Source: Microbacterium ginsengiterrae
Lineage (GTDB): Bacteria > Actinomycetota > Actinomycetes > Actinomycetales > Microbacteriaceae
DNA length: 64,000 bases
Reading direction: 5' to 3'
NCBI RefSeq assembly: GCF_014205075.1
Contig: NZ_JACHMU010000001.1
Location: 2,542,001 to 2,606,000, forward strand
The notes under the pieces were generated by a model that saw only the letters and a list, made by a program, of their open reading frames with translations, searched no databases and was not told the origin of the DNA. The translations under genes and the position numbers were made by a program. This document shows positions 26,301-36,056 of the stretch, piece after piece. Position 1 is the stretch's first letter; each line of letters starts with the position of its first letter.

Positions 26301-27836
26301 ATGACTCGCGTCGAGTCGGTGGAGACGGGCGGAACGCGCGCGCCGCGAGCGGGCGCACGCGCGTGGGTCGCGCTGGCGGTCCTCATGCTCCCCGTGCTGC
26401 TCGTCTCCGTGGACAACACGGTGCTGAGCTTCGCGCTGCCGGAGATCGCCATCGCGCTGACGCCGACCGGTGCGGAGCAGCTGTGGATCATCGACGCGTA
26501 TCCGCTCGTGCTGGCGGGACTGCTCGTGACGATGGGAACACTCGGTGACCGGTTCGGCCGGCGGCGCATGCTCCTCATCGGTGCGACGGGATTCGCGGCG
26601 GTCTCCGTCGTCGCGGCCATGGCTCCCAGTGCGGCGCTCCTCATCGCCGCGCGTGCGCTTCTCGGCCTCTTCGGCGCCATGCTCATGCCGTCGACCCTCT
26701 CGCTCCTCCGATCGATCTTCCTGAACCGCGATCAGCGGCGCATGGCGATCGCCGTGTGGGCGTCCGCGTTCTCCGCCGGATCCGCGCTGGGGCCGATCGT
26801 CGGCGGTTTCCTCCTCGAGCACTTCGCCTGGGGATCCGTCTTCCTCATCGCCGTCCCCGTGCTCATCCCGCTGCTCATCGGGGCTCCTCTGCTCGTGCCC
26901 GAGAGCCGGGATCCGGCGCCGGGGCGCATCGACCCGGTGAGCATCATCCTGTCCATGGCGACCATGATCCCCGTGGTCTACGCGATCAAGTCGTTCGCCA
27001 CCGACGGCGTCAGCCTCGGAGCGGTCGCGTGGGCGCTCGGCGGAATCGTGATGGGCGTGCTGTTCGTGCGCCGCCAGCTGCGTGCGCCGTCGCCCATGCT
27101 CGACATGGCGCTGTTCCGCCGAGGATCGTTCTCGGGAGCCATCCTCGTGAACCTGCTCAGCGTCGTCGCGCTCGTCGGCTTCCTCTACTTCGTCCCGCAG
27201 CACCTGCAGCTCGTCCTCGGCCTCTCGCCGATGGTGGCCGGTCTCGCTCTCGTGCCAGGGATGGCCGCCGTCATCATCGCCGGGCTCACGGTCGTCCCGA
27301 TCTCGCGCCGGATCGCCCCACACATCGTCGTCCCCTCCGCACTCGTGTTCACCGTGATCGGCTACCTGCTCGTCGCGTTCACCGCCGCCGGGAACGGCGC
27401 CGTTCCGCTCATCATCGCCTTCGTCGTGCTCGGCATCGGCATCGGTGCGGCGGAGACCATCTCGAACGAACTGATCCTCTCCAGTGCCCCGGCGGCGAAG
27501 GCCGGCGCTGCCAGCGCGGTGTCGGAGACGGCCTACGAGCTCGGCGCCGTGCTCGGCACCGCGGTCCTCGGAGGCATCATCACCGCGTTCTACCGCGGGG
27601 TGCTCGTGATCCCGGACGGGGTCCCCGTCGAGGCCGCCCGTGCGGCCAGAGAGACGCTCGCAGGGGCGTACACCGTCGCGCAGGAGCTTCCTGAGCGCGT
27701 CGGCTCCGCGCTGTGGGAGGCTGCGGCATCCGCCTTCGAATCCGGTGTGGTGGTGACCTCGCTCATCGGCGCGGCGCTGGTCGTGGCGGCATCCGTGATC
27801 GCGGCCGTCACGCTGCGCGCGCCGAGTTCGCGCTGA
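26301..27836 (+). CDS. MFS multidrug exporter, DHA2 (14-helix) family
   Basis: This 511-residue proton-driven exporter has the DHA2 signatures SVDNTVLSFALPEIA, LWIIDAYPLVLAGLLVTMGTLGDRFGRRRML in parts and the motif-C region SALGPIVGGFLLEHFAW. About 14 helices are predicted. It lies opposite a TetR repressor and an operator, a standard inducible efflux arrangement. AAGG stands seven bases before the ATG. Substrate is unknown; quaternary ammonium compounds, dyes or antibiotics are usual for the family. Confidence 0.9.
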   Translation: MTRVESVETGGTRAPRAGARAWVALAVLMLPVLLVSVDNTVLSFALPEIAIALTPTGAEQLWIIDAYPLVLAGLLVTMGTLGDRFGRRRMLLIGATGFAAVSVVAAMAPSAALLIAARALLGLFGAMLMPSTLSLLRSIFLNRDQRRMAIAVWASAFSAGSALGPIVGGFLLEHFAWGSVFLIAVPVLIPLLIGAPLLVPESRDPAPGRIDPVSIILSMATMIPVVYAIKSFATDGVSLGAVAWALGGIVMGVLFVRRQLRAPSPMLDMALFRRGSFSGAILVNLLSVVALVGFLYFVPQHLQLVLGLSPMVAGLALVPGMAAVIIAGLTVVPISRRIAPHIVVPSALVFTVIGYLLVAFTAAGNGAVPLIIAFVVLGIGIGAAETISNELILSSAPAAKAGAASAVSETAYELGAVLGTAVLGGIITAFYRGVLVIPDGVPVEAARAARETLAGAYTVAQELPERVGSALWEAAASAFESGVVVTSLIGAALVVAASVIAAVTLRAPSSR

Positions 27837-27899
27837 CAGTACGCTGGAGACACCCGCCGAGCCCGCTGTGCCGCGGGATTCCCCACGTAAGGAGTGCGC

Positions 27900-28949
27900 A
27901 TGTCGCGTGTCGTGAAGCTGGCCGTCATCCCCGGGGACGGCATCGGTCCAGAGGTCGTCGCCGAGGCCGAGCGGGTGCTCGAAGCCGTCACGGTCGGCGG
28001 GGATGTCGTCTTCGACAAGACCCACTTCTCGCTCGGCGCCGCACGCTACCTCGAGACCGGAGACACGCTGACCGATGAGGACCTCGCCGCCATCTCCGCG
28101 CATGACGCGATCCTTCTCGGCGCCGTCGGGGGAACGCCGGGCGACCCCCGCCTCAAGGACGCGAACATCGAGCGCGGTCTGCTTCTGAAGCTCCGGTTCA
28201 CCCTCGACCACTACGTGAACCTGCGCCCGTCGAAGCTCTACGCCGGCGCACCGGGGCCGCTCGCCGAACCGGGCGACATCGACTTCGTCGTCGTCCGCGA
28301 GGGGACGGAGGGCCCGTACGTCGGCAACGGCGGTGCGATCAGGACCGGCACCCCGCACGAGATCGCCAACGAGACGAGCGTCAACACCGCCTTCGGCGTC
28401 GAGCGCGTCGTCCGCTACGCGTTCGAGCTCGCCGCACGGCGTCGGCAGAAGCTCACACTCGTGCACAAGACCAACGTCCTCGTCAACGCGGGCGGCATGT
28501 GGAAGCGGATCGTCGACGAGGTGGCGCAGGAGCACCCCGAGGTGGTCGTAGACTATCTGCACGTCGACGCGGCGACGATCTTCATGGTCACGAACCCCTC
28601 CCGTTTCGACGTGATCGTCACCGACAACCTCTTCGGCGACATCCTCACGGATCTGGCAGGCGCCGTCACCGGTGGCATCGGCCTCGCCGCTTCGGGCAAC
28701 ATCAACCCCGACGGCACGTTCCCCTCGATGTTCGAGCCCGTTCATGGTTCGGCGCCCGACATCGCAGGTCAGCAGAAAGCCGACCCCACGGCGGCGATCC
28801 TGTCCGTCGCCCTCCTGCTCGATCACCTCGGGCTTCGGGACGAGTCCGACCGCGTGACACGAGCGGTCGAGGCGGACATCGCCGATCGGGACGGCTCTCG
28901 AACCACCAGTCAGGTGGGCGACGCCATCATCGCCCGGCTCCAGGCGTAA
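27900..28949 (+). CDS. leuB: 3-isopropylmalate dehydrogenase
   Basis: This 349-residue NAD enzyme oxidises and decarboxylates 3-isopropylmalate in leucine synthesis. The signature [26 protein letters not shown] and [13 protein letters not shown] are clear, with substrate arginines in [18 protein letters not shown]. The start is ATG 27900, five bases after AAGGAG; a GTG at 27894 is too close to that site. A TACGCT box near 27840 may be the -10. ilvE follows after 46 bases. Confidence 0.95.
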   Translation: MSRVVKLAVIPGDGIGPEVVAEAERVLEAVTVGGDVVFDKTHFSLGAARYLETGDTLTDEDLAAISAHDAILLGAVGGTPGDPRLKDANIERGLLLKLRFTLDHYVNLRPSKLYAGAPGPLAEPGDIDFVVVREGTEGPYVGNGGAIRTGTPHEIANETSVNTAFGVERVVRYAFELAARRRQKLTLVHKTNVLVNAGGMWKRIVDEVAQEHPEVVVDYLHVDAATIFMVTNPSRFDVIVTDNLFGDILTDLAGAVTGGIGLAASGNINPDGTFPSMFEPVHGSAPDIAGQQKADPTAAILSVALLLDHLGLRDESDRVTRAVEADIADRDGSRTTSQVGDAIIARLQA

Positions 28950-28995
28950 CCTGGACGCACGCGAGCGCCGCCCGCCACGAACGCAGGATGTGACA

Positions 28996-30087
28996 ATGAC
29001 AACGACCGAAACCGAACTCGCCCCGCTCGAGTTCGCCGTGACCAAGAATCTCGCGGCGAAGTCCGCAGCCGCCCGCGAGGAGATCCTCAAGAACCCGGGC
29101 TTCGGCACGGTCTTCACCGACCACATGGTCGACATCTGCTGGTCGACCAGGGGCGGATGGCACCGACCTCGGGTCCAGCCCTACGGTCCGATCTCCCTGG
29201 ACCCTGCGGCCGCCGTGCTGCACTACGGGCAGGAGATCTTCGAGGGCATCAAGGCCTATCGGCACGCCGACGGCTCGATCCACACCTTCCGTCCCCGCGC
29301 CAACGCCGAGCGCATGCAGCGCAGCGCGCGACGGATGGCTCTTCCCGAACTGCCGACGGAGTACTTCCTGCAGTCCCTGCGCGAGCTCATCGCGGTCGAC
29401 GGCGACTGGACCCCGTCCGGCGCCGACCAGAGCCTGTACCTGCGCCCCTTCATGTTCGCCAAGGAGGCGTTCCTCGGCGTCCGTCCGGCGGAGAAGGTCG
29501 CGTACTACCTGATCGCGAGCCCCGCAGGGTCGTACTTCAAGGGCGGCGTCCAGCCCGTGCGGATCTGGCTGTCCGAGACGTATGCCCGTGCGGGCAAGGG
29601 CGGCACCGGCGCGGCGAAGACCGGCGGCAACTACGCCTCCAGCCTCCTGCCGCAGGCGGAGGCCTATGAGAACGGGTGCGACCAGGTCGTCTTCCTCGAT
29701 CCCGACGGCAACGTCGAAGAGCTCGGCGGCATGAACGTCGTCTTCGTCCACCGCGACGGTCGGATCATCACGCCGCAGTCCGACAGCATCCTCGAGGGGA
29801 TCACCCGCGACTCGCTGCTGCAGCTCGCCGAGGACCGCGGTCACACCGTGGAGCGGCGGCCCGTCTCGCTGCAGGAGTGGCGCGACGGCGTGGCATCTGG
29901 CGACATCATCGAGGTGTTCGCCTGTGGCACCGCTGCCGTGGTGACCCCGATCGGCGCTCTCGTGACGGCGGCCGGTGAGGAGCGGCAGCCGACCGGAGAC
30001 CTCGCGCTCTCGCTGCGCGAGGAGCTCACTGACATCCAGTACGGCCGCGCCACCGACAAGCACGGCTGGATGCACCAGCTCGACTGA
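28996..30087 (+). CDS. ilvE: Branched-chain amino acid aminotransferase
   Basis: This 363-residue PLP enzyme transaminates the keto acids of valine, leucine and isoleucine. The lysine of GAAKTGGNYASSL is the PLP anchor, and LDPDGNVEELGGMNVVFV and GITRDSLLQLA are fold-IV signatures. It lies directly after leuB, so the transcript makes two late steps of the pathway. I use ATG 28996, seven bases after AGGA; GTG 28990 is an alternative. Confidence 0.95.
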   Translation: MTTTETELAPLEFAVTKNLAAKSAAAREEILKNPGFGTVFTDHMVDICWSTRGGWHRPRVQPYGPISLDPAAAVLHYGQEIFEGIKAYRHADGSIHTFRPRANAERMQRSARRMALPELPTEYFLQSLRELIAVDGDWTPSGADQSLYLRPFMFAKEAFLGVRPAEKVAYYLIASPAGSYFKGGVQPVRIWLSETYARAGKGGTGAAKTGGNYASSLLPQAEAYENGCDQVVFLDPDGNVEELGGMNVVFVHRDGRIITPQSDSILEGITRDSLLQLAEDRGHTVERRPVSLQEWRDGVASGDIIEVFACGTAAVVTPIGALVTAAGEERQPTGDLALSLREELTDIQYGRATDKHGWMHQLD

Positions 30088-30110
30088 TCGTGCCGCGCGC
30101 GCATGTCACC

Positions 30111-30146
30111 GAAGTGGCGGGTTCCGATCATGGAGCCCGCCACTTC
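30111..30146 (+). terminator. Terminator hairpin after ilvE
   Basis: Arms 30111-30125 (GAAGTGGCGGGTTCC) and 30132-30146 (GGAGCCCGCCACTTC) form a 15-base-pair stem with one G-U pair and a six-base loop. No U-tract follows. It separates leuB-ilvE from the leaderless gene at 30175. Confidence 0.7.
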
Positions 30147-30162
30147 TGCAACACGGCGGAGC

Positions 30163-30168
30163 TAGGCT
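30163..30168 (+). promoter_or_regulatory. Leaderless -10 box of the FAH-family gene
   Basis: TAGGCT ends six bases before GTG 30175. The same hexamer and spacing occur before the GntR gene at 21397. Confidence 0.5.
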
Positions 30169-30174
30169 GGTGCG

Positions 30175-30951
30175 GTGAAGATCGCTCGGTTCAGCCACAA
30201 CGACGCCATCCAGTACGGAATCCTCGACGAGCAGGAGCTCGTCGTCCTCTCCGGCGACCCGATGTTCGCCGGCTTCGACACGACGGGGGAGCGGGTGGCT
30301 CTGTCGGATGTCGCCCTGCTCGCCCCGGTGATCCCTCGGTCGAAGGTCGTCTGCGTCGGCAAGAACTATCACGATCACGCGGCCGAGATGGGCGGAACGG
30401 CACCAGAGGAACCGCTGCTGTTCCTCAAGCCGAACACCGCAGTGATCGGCCCCGGCGACTCGATCGTGCGCCCCACCCTCTCCGCGCAGACGGAGCACGA
30501 GGGAGAGCTCGCCGTCGTGATCGGTCGGGTCGCCAAGAACGTCACGGCCGAACGCGCCCTGGAGTACGTGTTCGGGTACACGGTCGCCAACGACGTCACC
30601 GCGCGCGACCTCCAGCGCAAGGACGGACAGTGGACCCGCGCCAAGGGGTTCGACACCTTCTGCCCGATCGGCCCCATGATCGAGACGGAGTTCGACACGG
30701 CGGACGCGACCATCGAGACCCGCGTCAACGGCGAGGTGCGCCAGCAGGCCCCGCTCAGCGACATGATCCACTCCGTCGAGGAGATCATCGCCTACGCATC
30801 CGCGGTGTTCACGCTCCTGCCCGGTGATGTGATCCTCACCGGCACGCCCGCCGGCGTCGGCACGTTCCAGGCGGGGGACACCGTCGAGGTCGAGGTGTCC
30901 GGCATCGGTATCCTGCGCAACGGCGTGCGCGACGCACTGCCGGTGGCATGA
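30175..30951 (+). CDS. Fumarylacetoacetate hydrolase-family protein
   Basis: This 258-residue protein has the FAH catalytic core with CVGKNYHDHAAEMG, the metal ligands in EHEGELAVVIGR and the GFDTFCPIGP loop. The family covers acylpyruvate hydrolases, oxaloacetate decarboxylases and aromatic-pathway isomerases, and no neighbour points to one of these. It starts at a GTG with no ribosome binding site but with a TAGGCT box six bases upstream. The next MFS gene overlaps in ATGA form. Confidence 0.85.
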   Translation: MKIARFSHNDAIQYGILDEQELVVLSGDPMFAGFDTTGERVALSDVALLAPVIPRSKVVCVGKNYHDHAAEMGGTAPEEPLLFLKPNTAVIGPGDSIVRPTLSAQTEHEGELAVVIGRVAKNVTAERALEYVFGYTVANDVTARDLQRKDGQWTRAKGFDTFCPIGPMIETEFDTADATIETRVNGEVRQQAPLSDMIHSVEEIIAYASAVFTLLPGDVILTGTPAGVGTFQAGDTVEVEVSGIGILRNGVRDALPVA

Positions 30952-32216
30952 CCGTCCCCAGCGCCGCCGAACAGCGGGCGGTGCAGCGGCGTACGGTCTC
31001 GGTGCTCTCGGCGGGGCAGGTGCTCGGCGGGATCGCCTTCGGCGCGACCGTGTCGCTGGGGGCGCTGTTGGCCGCCGACATCTCCGGCGACGATGCGCTC
31101 TCCGGCCTCGCCACCGCGTCGGTGACCCTCGGCGCGGCGCTGTGCGCCATTCCGCTCGCGCGACTCGCGACGAAACTGGGGCGAAGGCGCGCCCTCACAC
31201 TGGGCAACCTCTTCGCGCTGGTCGGCATCGGGATCGTGATCTCCGCGGCCGCCGTCCGGAGCTTTCCGCTGCTGCTGGTCGGCATCGTCCTCATCGGTGC
31301 AGGCAACGCGGGGAACCTCCAGTCCCGCTTCGCCGCCACCGACCTGGCAAGCCCGCGCCATCGCGGTCGTGATCTCTCGGTCGTCGTCTGGGCGACGACC
31401 GTCGGGGGAGTGGCTGGGCCGTTGCTGCTGGGCCCTGGTGAGATCGTCGGTCAGGCGATCGGGATGCCGCCCCAGACCGGGTCGTACCTGTTCTCGCTCG
31501 TGGCGCAGGTCGCCGCGCTCGTGCTCTACCTCGTGGCTCTGCGACCCGACCCGCTGCTGCTGGCGCAGCGGATCCTCGCCGCAGGTGTAGGCAAGACCGC
31601 GGTGAAGGAACGCCGCGACCACCCCGTGGCTGCGCGCTATGCGATGTTCGCGATCGCCGCGTCTCACGTCGTGATGGCGTCGGTGATGGCGATGACGCCC
31701 ATCCACCTGGCGCACATGGCGCATTCGACACACGGCGGCCACGCGACCCCCGCCGACATCTCGACGCTCGTCGGGGTCACCATCGCCATGCACGTCGCCG
31801 GCATGTACGCCCTCTCTCCGCTGTTCGGGATCCTCGCCGACCGGTGGGGGCGCCTGCGCGTCGTGCTGCTGGGACAGGGCCTGCTCGCCGGTGCACTCCT
31901 GTTCGCGATCACCGTGAACGACCAGGCGTGGGGAGTGATGGTGGCACTCATCCTGCTCGGCCTCGGCTGGAGCGCTGCGACGGTCGCCGGAGCCGCCCTG
32001 CTCACCGAGGCGACGACGCCGGCCCTGCGGACCCGGCGCCAGGGACGCAGCGACTCACTCATGAGTTTCTCCGCGGCCGGAGGGGCGGTGCTCGCCGGCA
32101 TCATCCTGTCGAACTTCCAGTACGGCGGTCTGGCCGTTGCCGCCTCCGTACTCGTCGTCGCTATCGCGGTGCTCTCTCCACTGGGACGGCTGGGGAGTCA
32201 TACGCCGCACGCGTAG
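30948..32216 (+). CDS. MFS transporter with a histidine-rich loop
   Basis: This 422-residue 12-helix permease overlaps the FAH-family gene by four bases (ATGA), so the two are co-translated. The loop around residues 245-265 contains HLAHMAHSTHGGHAT, seen in a group of actinobacterial MFS proteins and suggestive of metal binding, though the function is not known. The motif-A loop is ARLATKLGRRRALTLG. Substrate is not predictable. Confidence 0.85.
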   Translation: MTVPSAAEQRAVQRRTVSVLSAGQVLGGIAFGATVSLGALLAADISGDDALSGLATASVTLGAALCAIPLARLATKLGRRRALTLGNLFALVGIGIVISAAAVRSFPLLLVGIVLIGAGNAGNLQSRFAATDLASPRHRGRDLSVVVWATTVGGVAGPLLLGPGEIVGQAIGMPPQTGSYLFSLVAQVAALVLYLVALRPDPLLLAQRILAAGVGKTAVKERRDHPVAARYAMFAIAASHVVMASVMAMTPIHLAHMAHSTHGGHATPADISTLVGVTIAMHVAGMYALSPLFGILADRWGRLRVVLLGQGLLAGALLFAITVNDQAWGVMVALILLGLGWSAATVAGAALLTEATTPALRTRRQGRSDSLMSFSAAGGAVLAGIILSNFQYGGLAVAASVLVVAIAVLSPLGRLGSHTPHA

Positions 32217-32228
32217 GATTGAGGGGCT

Positions 32229-33749
32229 ATGGCTACTCCTCATCCCCTCACCACCACGGCGACCGGCTCCGATGTGCGCGTGCGCTTCTGCCCGTCCCCG
32301 ACCGGCCTGCCGCACGTCGGCCTGATCCGCACCGCCCTGTTCAACTGGGCGTACGCACGCCACAACGGTGGCAAGCTCGTGTTCCGCATCGAGGACACGG
32401 ATGCCGCGCGCGACAGCGAAGAGAGCTTCCAGCAGGTGCTCGACGCGCTCCGCTGGATGGAGATCGACTGGGATGAGGGCGTCGAGGTCGGCGGACCGCA
32501 TGCGCCGTACCGCCAGTCCCAGCGTCACGACATCTACCGCGAGGTCATCGACACCCTCATGAAGTCGGGTGCGCTCTACGAGAGCTTCTCCACCGCGGAG
32601 GAGATCGACGCGCGCAACGAGGCCAACGGCCGCGCCAAGCAGCTCGGCTACGACAACCACGACCGCGACCTCACGGAGGAGCAGAAGGCCGCGTTCCGCG
32701 CAGAGGGACGTCAGCCCGCCCTTCGCCTCCGTGTGCCGGACGAGGACCTCACCTACGTCGACCTCATCCGTGGCGAGGTCACATTCCCCGCCGGTTCCTT
32801 CCCGGACTTCGTGGTCGTCCGCCCCAACGGCATCCCGCTGTACACGTTCGTGAACCCGGTCGACGACGCGCTCATGGGCATCACCCACGTCCTGCGCGGC
32901 GAGGACCTCATGCCCTCGACCGCCCGTCAGCTGGCGCTGTACGCCGCGCTCATCGACGCGGGTGTCACCACGTTCGTGCCGCGGTTCGCGCACATGCCAC
33001 TGGTGCTCGGCGAGACCGGCAACAAGAAGCTCTCCAAGCGTGATCCGCAGGCCGACCTGTTCCTGCACCGCGAGCGTGGATTCATCCACGAGGGGCTGCT
33101 CAACTACCTCGCCCTGCTCGGCTGGTCCATCGGGCCGGACAGGGACGTGTTCTCGCTCGACGAGTTCATCGCGGCGTTCGACATCGCAGACGTCAATCCG
33201 AACCCGGCGCGCTTCGACCAGAAGAAGGCCGAGTCCATCAACGGCGATCACATCCGGATGCTGGATGTGAAGGACTTCGCGGAGCGCAGCGTGCCGTACC
33301 TCGCCGCCGCCGGGCTCTTCGACGAGCCGACCCACGAACAGCTCGTCCTCGCTTTCCGCGCCGCACCACTCGTGCAGGAGCGCGTGCAGTTGCTCGGCGA
33401 CGTCCCCGGCATGCTGGGCTTCCTCTTCACCGAGGACGTCTCGTACGCCGCCGACGCGCTCAAGGGACTCCCCGCCAACGCCGCCGAGGTGCTCGACGCA
33501 TGCGTCGCCGCACTCGAACCGGTCACCGACTTCTCCACGGAGAAGATCCAGGAGGCGCTGTCAACGGCGCTGGTCGAGGAACTCGCGCTCAAGCCGCGCG
33601 TCGCATACGGTCCGCCTCGCGTCGCGATCACCGGGCGTAGGGTGTCGCCGCCGCTGTTCGAGTCGATGGAACTCCTCGGGCGTGACGAGTCGCTGCGGCG
33701 TCTGGCGGCGCTGTCCGAGTTCCTCGGCCGGCAGGCCACTTCGGAGTGA
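32229..33749 (+). CDS. gltX: Glutamyl-tRNA synthetase
   Basis: This 506-residue class I synthetase charges tRNA-Glu, and in organisms without glutaminyl-tRNA synthetase also tRNA-Gln. The HIGH-type motif is [18 protein letters not shown] near residue 20, and the KMSKS-type motif is [10 protein letters not shown] near residue 262. Length is normal. A TAGGAT box at 32214-32219 lies nine bases before the ATG, with GAGGGG between them. A tRNA-Gln gene follows 126 bases downstream. Confidence 0.95.
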   Translation: MATPHPLTTTATGSDVRVRFCPSPTGLPHVGLIRTALFNWAYARHNGGKLVFRIEDTDAARDSEESFQQVLDALRWMEIDWDEGVEVGGPHAPYRQSQRHDIYREVIDTLMKSGALYESFSTAEEIDARNEANGRAKQLGYDNHDRDLTEEQKAAFRAEGRQPALRLRVPDEDLTYVDLIRGEVTFPAGSFPDFVVVRPNGIPLYTFVNPVDDALMGITHVLRGEDLMPSTARQLALYAALIDAGVTTFVPRFAHMPLVLGETGNKKLSKRDPQADLFLHRERGFIHEGLLNYLALLGWSIGPDRDVFSLDEFIAAFDIADVNPNPARFDQKKAESINGDHIRMLDVKDFAERSVPYLAAAGLFDEPTHEQLVLAFRAAPLVQERVQLLGDVPGMLGFLFTEDVSYAADALKGLPANAAEVLDACVAALEPVTDFSTEKIQEALSTALVEELALKPRVAYGPPRVAITGRRVSPPLFESMELLGRDESLRRLAALSEFLGRQATSE

Positions 33750-33796
33750 CCGCCCGCGCCCGGGCGCGAACGAGGGAAGACTCCTCCGACGCGCCC

Positions 33797-33815
33797 GGGG
33801 GCGGCGCCCCGTTTT
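33797..33815 (+). terminator. Terminator after gltX
   Basis: A GGGGC-GGC-GCCCC hairpin is followed by GTTTTGG. It lies between gltX and the tRNA-Gln promoter. A possible -10 for the tRNA (TAGAGT) follows at about 33836-33841. Confidence 0.6.
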
Positions 33816-33875
33816 GGTCGCATCCGAGAGATCGGGTAGAGTAGTACCTCGGTGCACGGCTCCGGCTGATGCCCT

Positions 33876-33947
33876 TGGGGTATGGTGTAATTGGCAACAC
33901 GGCTGATTCTGGTTCAGTTGTTCTTGGTTCGAGTCCAGGTACCCCAG
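33876..33947 (+). tRNA. tRNA-Gln (anticodon CUG)
   Basis: The acceptor arms are TGGGGTA (33876-33882) and TACCCCA (33940-33946). The anticodon stem GCTGA/TCAGT encloses loop TTCTGGT with anticodon CTG, reading CAG. The T-loop is GGTTCGAGTCC. The 3' CCA is not encoded; the sequence continues GCAA. Confidence 0.93.
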
Positions 33948-33954
33948 CAAGACG

Positions 33955-33993
33955 AGAAGCCCGGAATTCCGCACTTTGCGGATCCGGGCTTCT
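33955..33993 (+). terminator. Terminator after tRNA-Gln
   Basis: AGAAGCCCGGA...TCCGC (33955-33972) pairs with GCGGATCCGGGCTTCT (33978-33993) with a two-base bulge and an ACTTT loop. It ends the tRNA transcript. Confidence 0.8.
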
Positions 33994-34104
33994 GTCGTCC
34001 TCACGGTCGGCAGCGGCCCGCCAGCCGCGCTGTACAGCATCCGTGCCATAGGCTGAGGGCGTCCGTCGATCTCGTGTCGACGCCGTCACGAGAGGAATCA
34101 CCAC

Positions 34105-36045
34105 TTGACGGAACTGTTCGCACTGTCGCCGGAGGAATCGGCGCGACGCACGAGCGATGAGAGTGCGCGCCTGACCGAATGCGCGGCCGAGCCGATACGC
34201 ATGATCGGGCGCGTGCAGTCCCACGGGATCCTGCTCGGACTCGACGAACCCTCCGGCACCGTGGTGCTGGCCAGTGCCAATGCGGAAGATCTTCTCGGAC
34301 GCGTCCTTCGCGACGAGCACGAGGACCTCGGGCGCATCGTCGCGCACAGCACGGCACTCGACCCCGCGCAGACGGAGTTCGAGGGCCGCGCCGTCGATGT
34401 GATGGTGCACCGGGGGAGTTCACCGCTGCTCGTGGAGATCGAGCCGACATCGCGCGAGCTCGAATACACCCGCACCGGGGCAGTGTCGGCGATCCAGCGC
34501 CTTGCCGAGATCTCCGAGCTCGACGAGCTCTACGTCGCCGTCGCGAGGGAGATCAAGGCGCTCAGCGGCTTCGAGCGCGTCATGGTCTACGAGTTCCACG
34601 CCGACGGCCACGGCCAGGTCGTCGCGGACGAGCGCGAGCCCGACATGGAGCCGTACTTCGGACTGCACTTCCCGGCGTCGGACATCCCGTCCCAGGCACG
34701 TGCGCTGTACATCGAGAAGCGCTCTCGTGTCATCGCCGACACAGAGGACCCCGGCGTCCCGATCCTCACGCTGCTCGCAGAGGAGGCGCCGATCGATCTC
34801 GGTCCGACCGAGCTGCGCGCCTCGTCTCCCCACCACCTCACCTTCATGCGCAACATGGGGCAGGCGGCCACCTTCTCACTGTCCCTCGTCGTGGACGGAA
34901 ATCTCGTGGGCATGATCACGTGCGCGCACCGCACGCCCCGACGTCTTCCGGTGCTGCTGCGCCGGGCACTGGAGGTGCTGGCAGGTCAGTTGTCCCTGCA
35001 GATGGGGCTGCTGCGGCGCATCCATCACCTCGAGCGCGACATCGACGCCCAACGGCGTCGCTCGGCCGTGATGGCCACCCTCTACGAGCGCAGCAATCCG
35101 GGAGAGGCGCTGACGACCGGTGAGCGGACCATGCTCGACATCGTCCCCTCCGACGGTGCGCTCGTCCGGCTGAAGGGCGTCGTGCACACGGTCGGCGTCG
35201 TCCCTCCGCCGTCGCGCCTGTTCGCGATCATCGATGCGCTCGGACCGGGGGGTCACGCCCTGGAGGCACTGCCCCTCACTCACCCGGAAGCGGCAGCGAC
35301 CGTCCCCGGCGTCGCGGGCCTGCTCGTGGTCCCCCTGGGGGACGGAGGCGACTGCATCGTCTACGTCCGCAGCGAGGTCACCCAGACGGTCGAATGGCTC
35401 GGCGATCAGCGACCGGAGAACCGCGATCACGCCCTGTCGCCGCGACGGTCCTTCTCCGCATGGCGCGAGAGCGTGACCGGACGCAGCCTGCCCTGGGGGA
35501 TCCTCGCGCAGGACGCGCAGGACTTCGGCCGTGCGCTCCGGGGTGCGCTGGATGCCAGAGCGCAGGCGGAGCTGGCCGACCTCGCGTTGCAGGATCCGCT
35601 CACCGGTCTGCACAACCGCCGCTTCCTCGAGGGGCTCCTCGGCGGCATGGAGGGCGAAGAGGCGGCACGTCTGACGGTCATCTTCTTCGACATCGACGAG
35701 TTCAAGAGCATCAACGACGTCTACGGTCACAGCGCAGGCGACCTGGTGCTCTCGGTCATCGCAGAACGCCTGCAGTCGGCGGTGCGCTCCGGCGATGCGG
35801 TCGTGCGGCTCGGAGGCGACGAATTCGTCATCGCGTGCCCGGAGACGGAGGTCGCCGAGGCCGAACAGATCGCCACCCGTGCGCTGCAGGCGATCGGTCA
35901 CCCGATCGAGATCCACGGCGAGTCCATCATCGTCCGCGCCTCCGCAGGGGTCGTCTCAGGAGGAGCCGGAGGCGACATCCTCACCTCGGCGGATGCGGCG
36001 ATGTATCGCGCGAAGCACGCAGGCGGCGGCCAGGTCTCGGTCTGA
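34105..36045 (+). CDS. Bacteriophytochrome-diguanylate cyclase (PAS2-GAF-PHY-GGDEF)
   Basis: This 646-residue red/far-red photoreceptor should make cyclic-di-GMP under light control. Cys26 in LTECAAEPIRMIGRVQSHG matches the biliverdin-attachment cysteine; FPASDIPSQARALY (near residue 190) and SPHHLTFMRNMG are the GAF chromophore-pocket motifs, and PRRSF (near 446) is the PHY tongue. The output domain has DPLTGLHNRRF, FFDIDEFKSIND and an intact GGDEF near residue 570. An inhibitory site RSGD lies five residues ahead of it. The start is TTG 34105 after GAGAGGA. No haem oxygenase for biliverdin is in the window. A TAGGCT box at about 34047 may be the -10. Confidence 0.93.
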   Translation: MTELFALSPEESARRTSDESARLTECAAEPIRMIGRVQSHGILLGLDEPSGTVVLASANAEDLLGRVLRDEHEDLGRIVAHSTALDPAQTEFEGRAVDVMVHRGSSPLLVEIEPTSRELEYTRTGAVSAIQRLAEISELDELYVAVAREIKALSGFERVMVYEFHADGHGQVVADEREPDMEPYFGLHFPASDIPSQARALYIEKRSRVIADTEDPGVPILTLLAEEAPIDLGPTELRASSPHHLTFMRNMGQAATFSLSLVVDGNLVGMITCAHRTPRRLPVLLRRALEVLAGQLSLQMGLLRRIHHLERDIDAQRRRSAVMATLYERSNPGEALTTGERTMLDIVPSDGALVRLKGVVHTVGVVPPPSRLFAIIDALGPGGHALEALPLTHPEAAATVPGVAGLLVVPLGDGGDCIVYVRSEVTQTVEWLGDQRPENRDHALSPRRSFSAWRESVTGRSLPWGILAQDAQDFGRALRGALDARAQAELADLALQDPLTGLHNRRFLEGLLGGMEGEEAARLTVIFFDIDEFKSINDVYGHSAGDLVLSVIAERLQSAVRSGDAVVRLGGDEFVIACPETEVAEAEQIATRALQAIGHPIEIHGESIIVRASAGVVSGGAGGDILTSADAAMYRAKHAGGGQVSV

Positions 36046-36056
36046 GACGTTCGCCC

